Shown here piece after piece: positions 6,192 through 7,979 of a stretch of 7,979 bases of DNA. Under the pieces are notes generated by a model. The model had not been told where the DNA came from and made no database searches. It saw nothing but the letters and a program-made list of their open reading frames with translations. Numbering within the stretch: position 1 is the stretch's first letter; each line of letters opens with the position of its first letter. This stretch comes from a bacterium (GTDB lineage Bacteria > Bacteroidota > Ignavibacteria > Kapaibacteriales > UBA961), in contig JALHLL010000168.1 in the NCBI GenBank assembly GCA_022844575.1, positions 1 through 7,979 on the forward strand, written 5' to 3'. Both the position numbers and the translations under genes were made by a program.

Positions 6192-7979
6192 ATGGAACTT
6201 CATAGGATTCTGAAGAGACAACTTAAAAAGTATCTGCCTGAAAGTAATTGGGAGAATAACCCGGAATTGCTTCAATTTATTAATGCCATCAACGAATCCT
6301 ATAACAATTTTGAATCCGATAAAAATCTGCAACAAAGAGCATTCGACATAGCTGATAAAGAGTATTATGAAATAACGCAAAAATTACTGGATGAAAAGAC
6401 ACTAAGGGAACAGAGTATTCAAACTCTCATGAATATTGTTTCGACTTTGGATGAAGACCAATTATTAGCAAGAAACTCGGAACAAAATGATCTTTTCACC
6501 TTAGTGGAATACATAAGGCATGAAGTAAAAAAAAGAAAAAAAGGTGTAGAAGAGAAAAGAGATTTAGCCCTTATTGTCTCGAAGGCAACTGACGGAATTG
6601 TGGTTACGGATTTAGAAGGAAAAATTACATGGGCAAATGATTCATTTCTGAAATTAACTGAATATACTATAGATGAGGTATTAGGTTTAAAACCGGGTCA
6701 TTTCTTACAAGGTCCGGATAGTGATCCAGAAACTGTTCGGAAAATTAGTAATTCAATCTTCCATAAAAGCCCTATTAATGTAACAATTCTTAATTATTCA
6801 AAAACAAAAAAGAAATATTGGGTCAATCTAAATATCAATCCCGTATATAACGAAAACGATGAATGCATTCATTTTATATCGATACAAAGGAATGTTACCG
6901 AAGCTATTGAGGTGGATCTCCATCTGAAAAAAATCACCGCACAATTGCAGTCAATATTAAGTAATGCTCCGGGTTATATTTTTTGTAAGGATTATGACGG
7001 GCGTTTTATTTTCGTAAACAGATCTGTAGCAGAACTTTTTAATGAAGCACCGGAAAATGTTGTCGGAAAAAAAGATGTTGATTATGGAGCAACACCCGAA
7101 GAAGCAGAACATTTCCTCAATTATGACCGCCTTGTTATAGATTCGGGCAAACCGATTTTCATTCCTGAAGAAACTGTGATGCGTAAAGACGGGACACGAG
7201 GAATATTCCAAACGACCAAAGTTCCGATAACATTACCCGGTTATGAAAAAGACGTTGTGCTCGGCATATCAATAGATATAACCGATAGGAAAAGTGCCGA
7301 ATTGGAAATTCACCAAAAGAATGAAGCCCTTGCCGAGTCGGAAGAGCAACTTATGGAAAATCTCGAAGAACTTATTCGTACCCAAGTGGAGTTGCAGAAA
7401 CAAAAGGATGAAGTTACAGAGATTAAGGAACGTTTTGAGCTGGCAGTTGAGGCAGCAGACGATGGTATTTGGGATTGGAATATTATTACGGGCGAACTCT
7501 ATCTATCACCATCATGGGCTGATTTACTTGGGTATCAGCAAAATGAAACCATACTTTTTGATACGGCTTTCAATACTAAAATTCATCCCGACGATGTAGA
7601 AAAGGCTGCGTTAGAATTTCAGGAATACTTAACGGGCGCAGTACAAAAATTTGCATCTGAGTTCAGATTAAGAAAAAAAACAGGGGAGTATTTTTGGGTG
7701 CTTACGCATGCCTCCGCTCTATATGATAAGAACAACACGCCATATAGGATGGCCGGCTCGATAAGTGATATAACAGAGGAAAAAAATCAACGTATTTTAT
7801 TACAGGAGCGAAAAAAATCATTAGAACGATATAATAGTATTCTTGCACAATTATCCTCAACTTCATTCTCGCACTATGGTTCATTGCATATTGCACTTCA
7901 AACTATTATAAAAGCATTATCGGAAGGATTGATTGTAAGCCGTGTCAGTATATGGAACTACACTTACGATAATAATCTT
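6192..7979 (+). CDS. Multi-PAS/GAF sensor protein, probable histidine kinase, 3' end outside window
   Basis: An open frame of 596 codons reaches the right edge without a stop. Domains in order: an N-terminal helical region beginning LHRILKRQLKKYL (1-123), of the kind often found on sensors encoded beside FIST genes; PAS1 (about 126-237); PAS2 (about 252-365); a charged coiled coil (about 367-413); PAS3 with a PAC segment (about 415-530, RFELAVEAADDGIWDWN to ISDITEE); and the beginning of a GAF domain (about 540 onward). No membrane segment is seen, so it is cytoplasmic. PAS1 has LOV-like FLQGPDSDP, NYSK and IQRNVTE segments but Gly169 in place of the photoactive Cys. The output domain is not visible. 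A histidine kinase or hybrid kinase is most likely from family architecture, with GGDEF or phosphatase outputs as alternatives. It starts 3 bases after the FIST stop, suggesting translational coupling and a shared pathway. Confidence 0.9.
   Translation, partial: MELHRILKRQLKKYLPESNWENNPELLQFINAINESYNNFESDKNLQQRAFDIADKEYYEITQKLLDEKTLREQSIQTLMNIVSTLDEDQLLARNSEQNDLFTLVEYIRHEVKKRKKGVEEKRDLALIVSKATDGIVVTDLEGKITWANDSFLKLTEYTIDEVLGLKPGHFLQGPDSDPETVRKISNSIFHKSPINVTILNYSKTKKKYWVNLNINPVYNENDECIHFISIQRNVTEAIEVDLHLKKITAQLQSILSNAPGYIFCKDYDGRFIFVNRSVAELFNEAPENVVGKKDVDYGATPEEAEHFLNYDRLVIDSGKPIFIPEETVMRKDGTRGIFQTTKVPITLPGYEKDVVLGISIDITDRKSAELEIHQKNEALAESEEQLMENLEELIRTQVELQKQKDEVTEIKERFELAVEAADDGIWDWNIITGELYLSPSWADLLGYQQNETILFDTAFNTKIHPDDVEKAALEFQEYLTGAVQKFASEFRLRKKTGEYFWVLTHASALYDKNNTPYRMAGSISDITEEKNQRILLQERKKSLERYNSILAQLSSTSFSHYGSLHIALQTIIKALSEGLIVSRVSIWNYTYDNNL

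Noticed and set aside
6957..7211. Minus-strand frame of 84 codons inside the sensor gene.
   Set aside because: The plus strand here encodes the PAS2 domain in an uninterrupted frame; the antisense product has no features.
7294..7599. Plus-strand 101-codon frame in another phase of the sensor gene.
   Set aside because: The main frame from 6192 is continuous and encodes the coiled coil and PAS3 through this stretch, so there is no frameshift and this is a shadow.

Overview
The window looks like chromosomal DNA of an AT-rich Bacteroidota-lineage bacterium (Bacteroidota sensu lato, possibly a Kapabacteria/Ignavibacteria-like branch). The evidence is a short 286-residue primary sigma factor of the Bacteroidota type with no region 1.1, several matches to the Bacteroidota -7 promoter element TAnnTTTG at sensible places, and mostly absent Shine-Dalgarno sequences. 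The genus cannot be fixed from this window.

Left part, minus strand (1-2850): three genes read leftward as a probable envelope operon. They are a membrane-anchored GT2 glycosyltransferase of the GtrB/DPM1 type (GTG start, unusual basic N-terminal extension), a secreted outer-membrane beta-barrel-like protein, and a GT9 heptosyltransferase-type enzyme with a Cys/His-rich N-terminus, which runs off the left edge. A TATCTTTG element sits upstream of the GT2 gene.

Centre: rpoD (2997-3857, minus) ends in a hairpin/T-run terminator that separates it from the envelope operon. Divergently, on the plus strand, lie tRNA-Ala(GGC) and tRNA-Asp(GTC) with their own TAnnTTTG promoter and an intrinsic terminator. 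About 700 bases without a convincing gene follow (4341-5057). They hold a cluster of small inverted repeats and one doubtful 90-codon frame.

Right part, plus strand (5058-7979): a FIST-domain ligand-sensing protein is followed after 3 bases by a multi-PAS/GAF sensor protein, most probably a histidine kinase, whose output domain lies beyond the right edge. The pair looks like a two-gene sensory module in which the soluble FIST protein feeds a signal to its neighbour. The first PAS domain of the sensor looks like a LOV domain but lacks the photoactive cysteine.

No mobile element, CRISPR array or phage gene is visible. The most interesting points are the FIST-sensor pair, the Cys-less LOV-like domain, the Cys/His-rich head of the GT9 enzyme, and the structured-looking intergenic segment.
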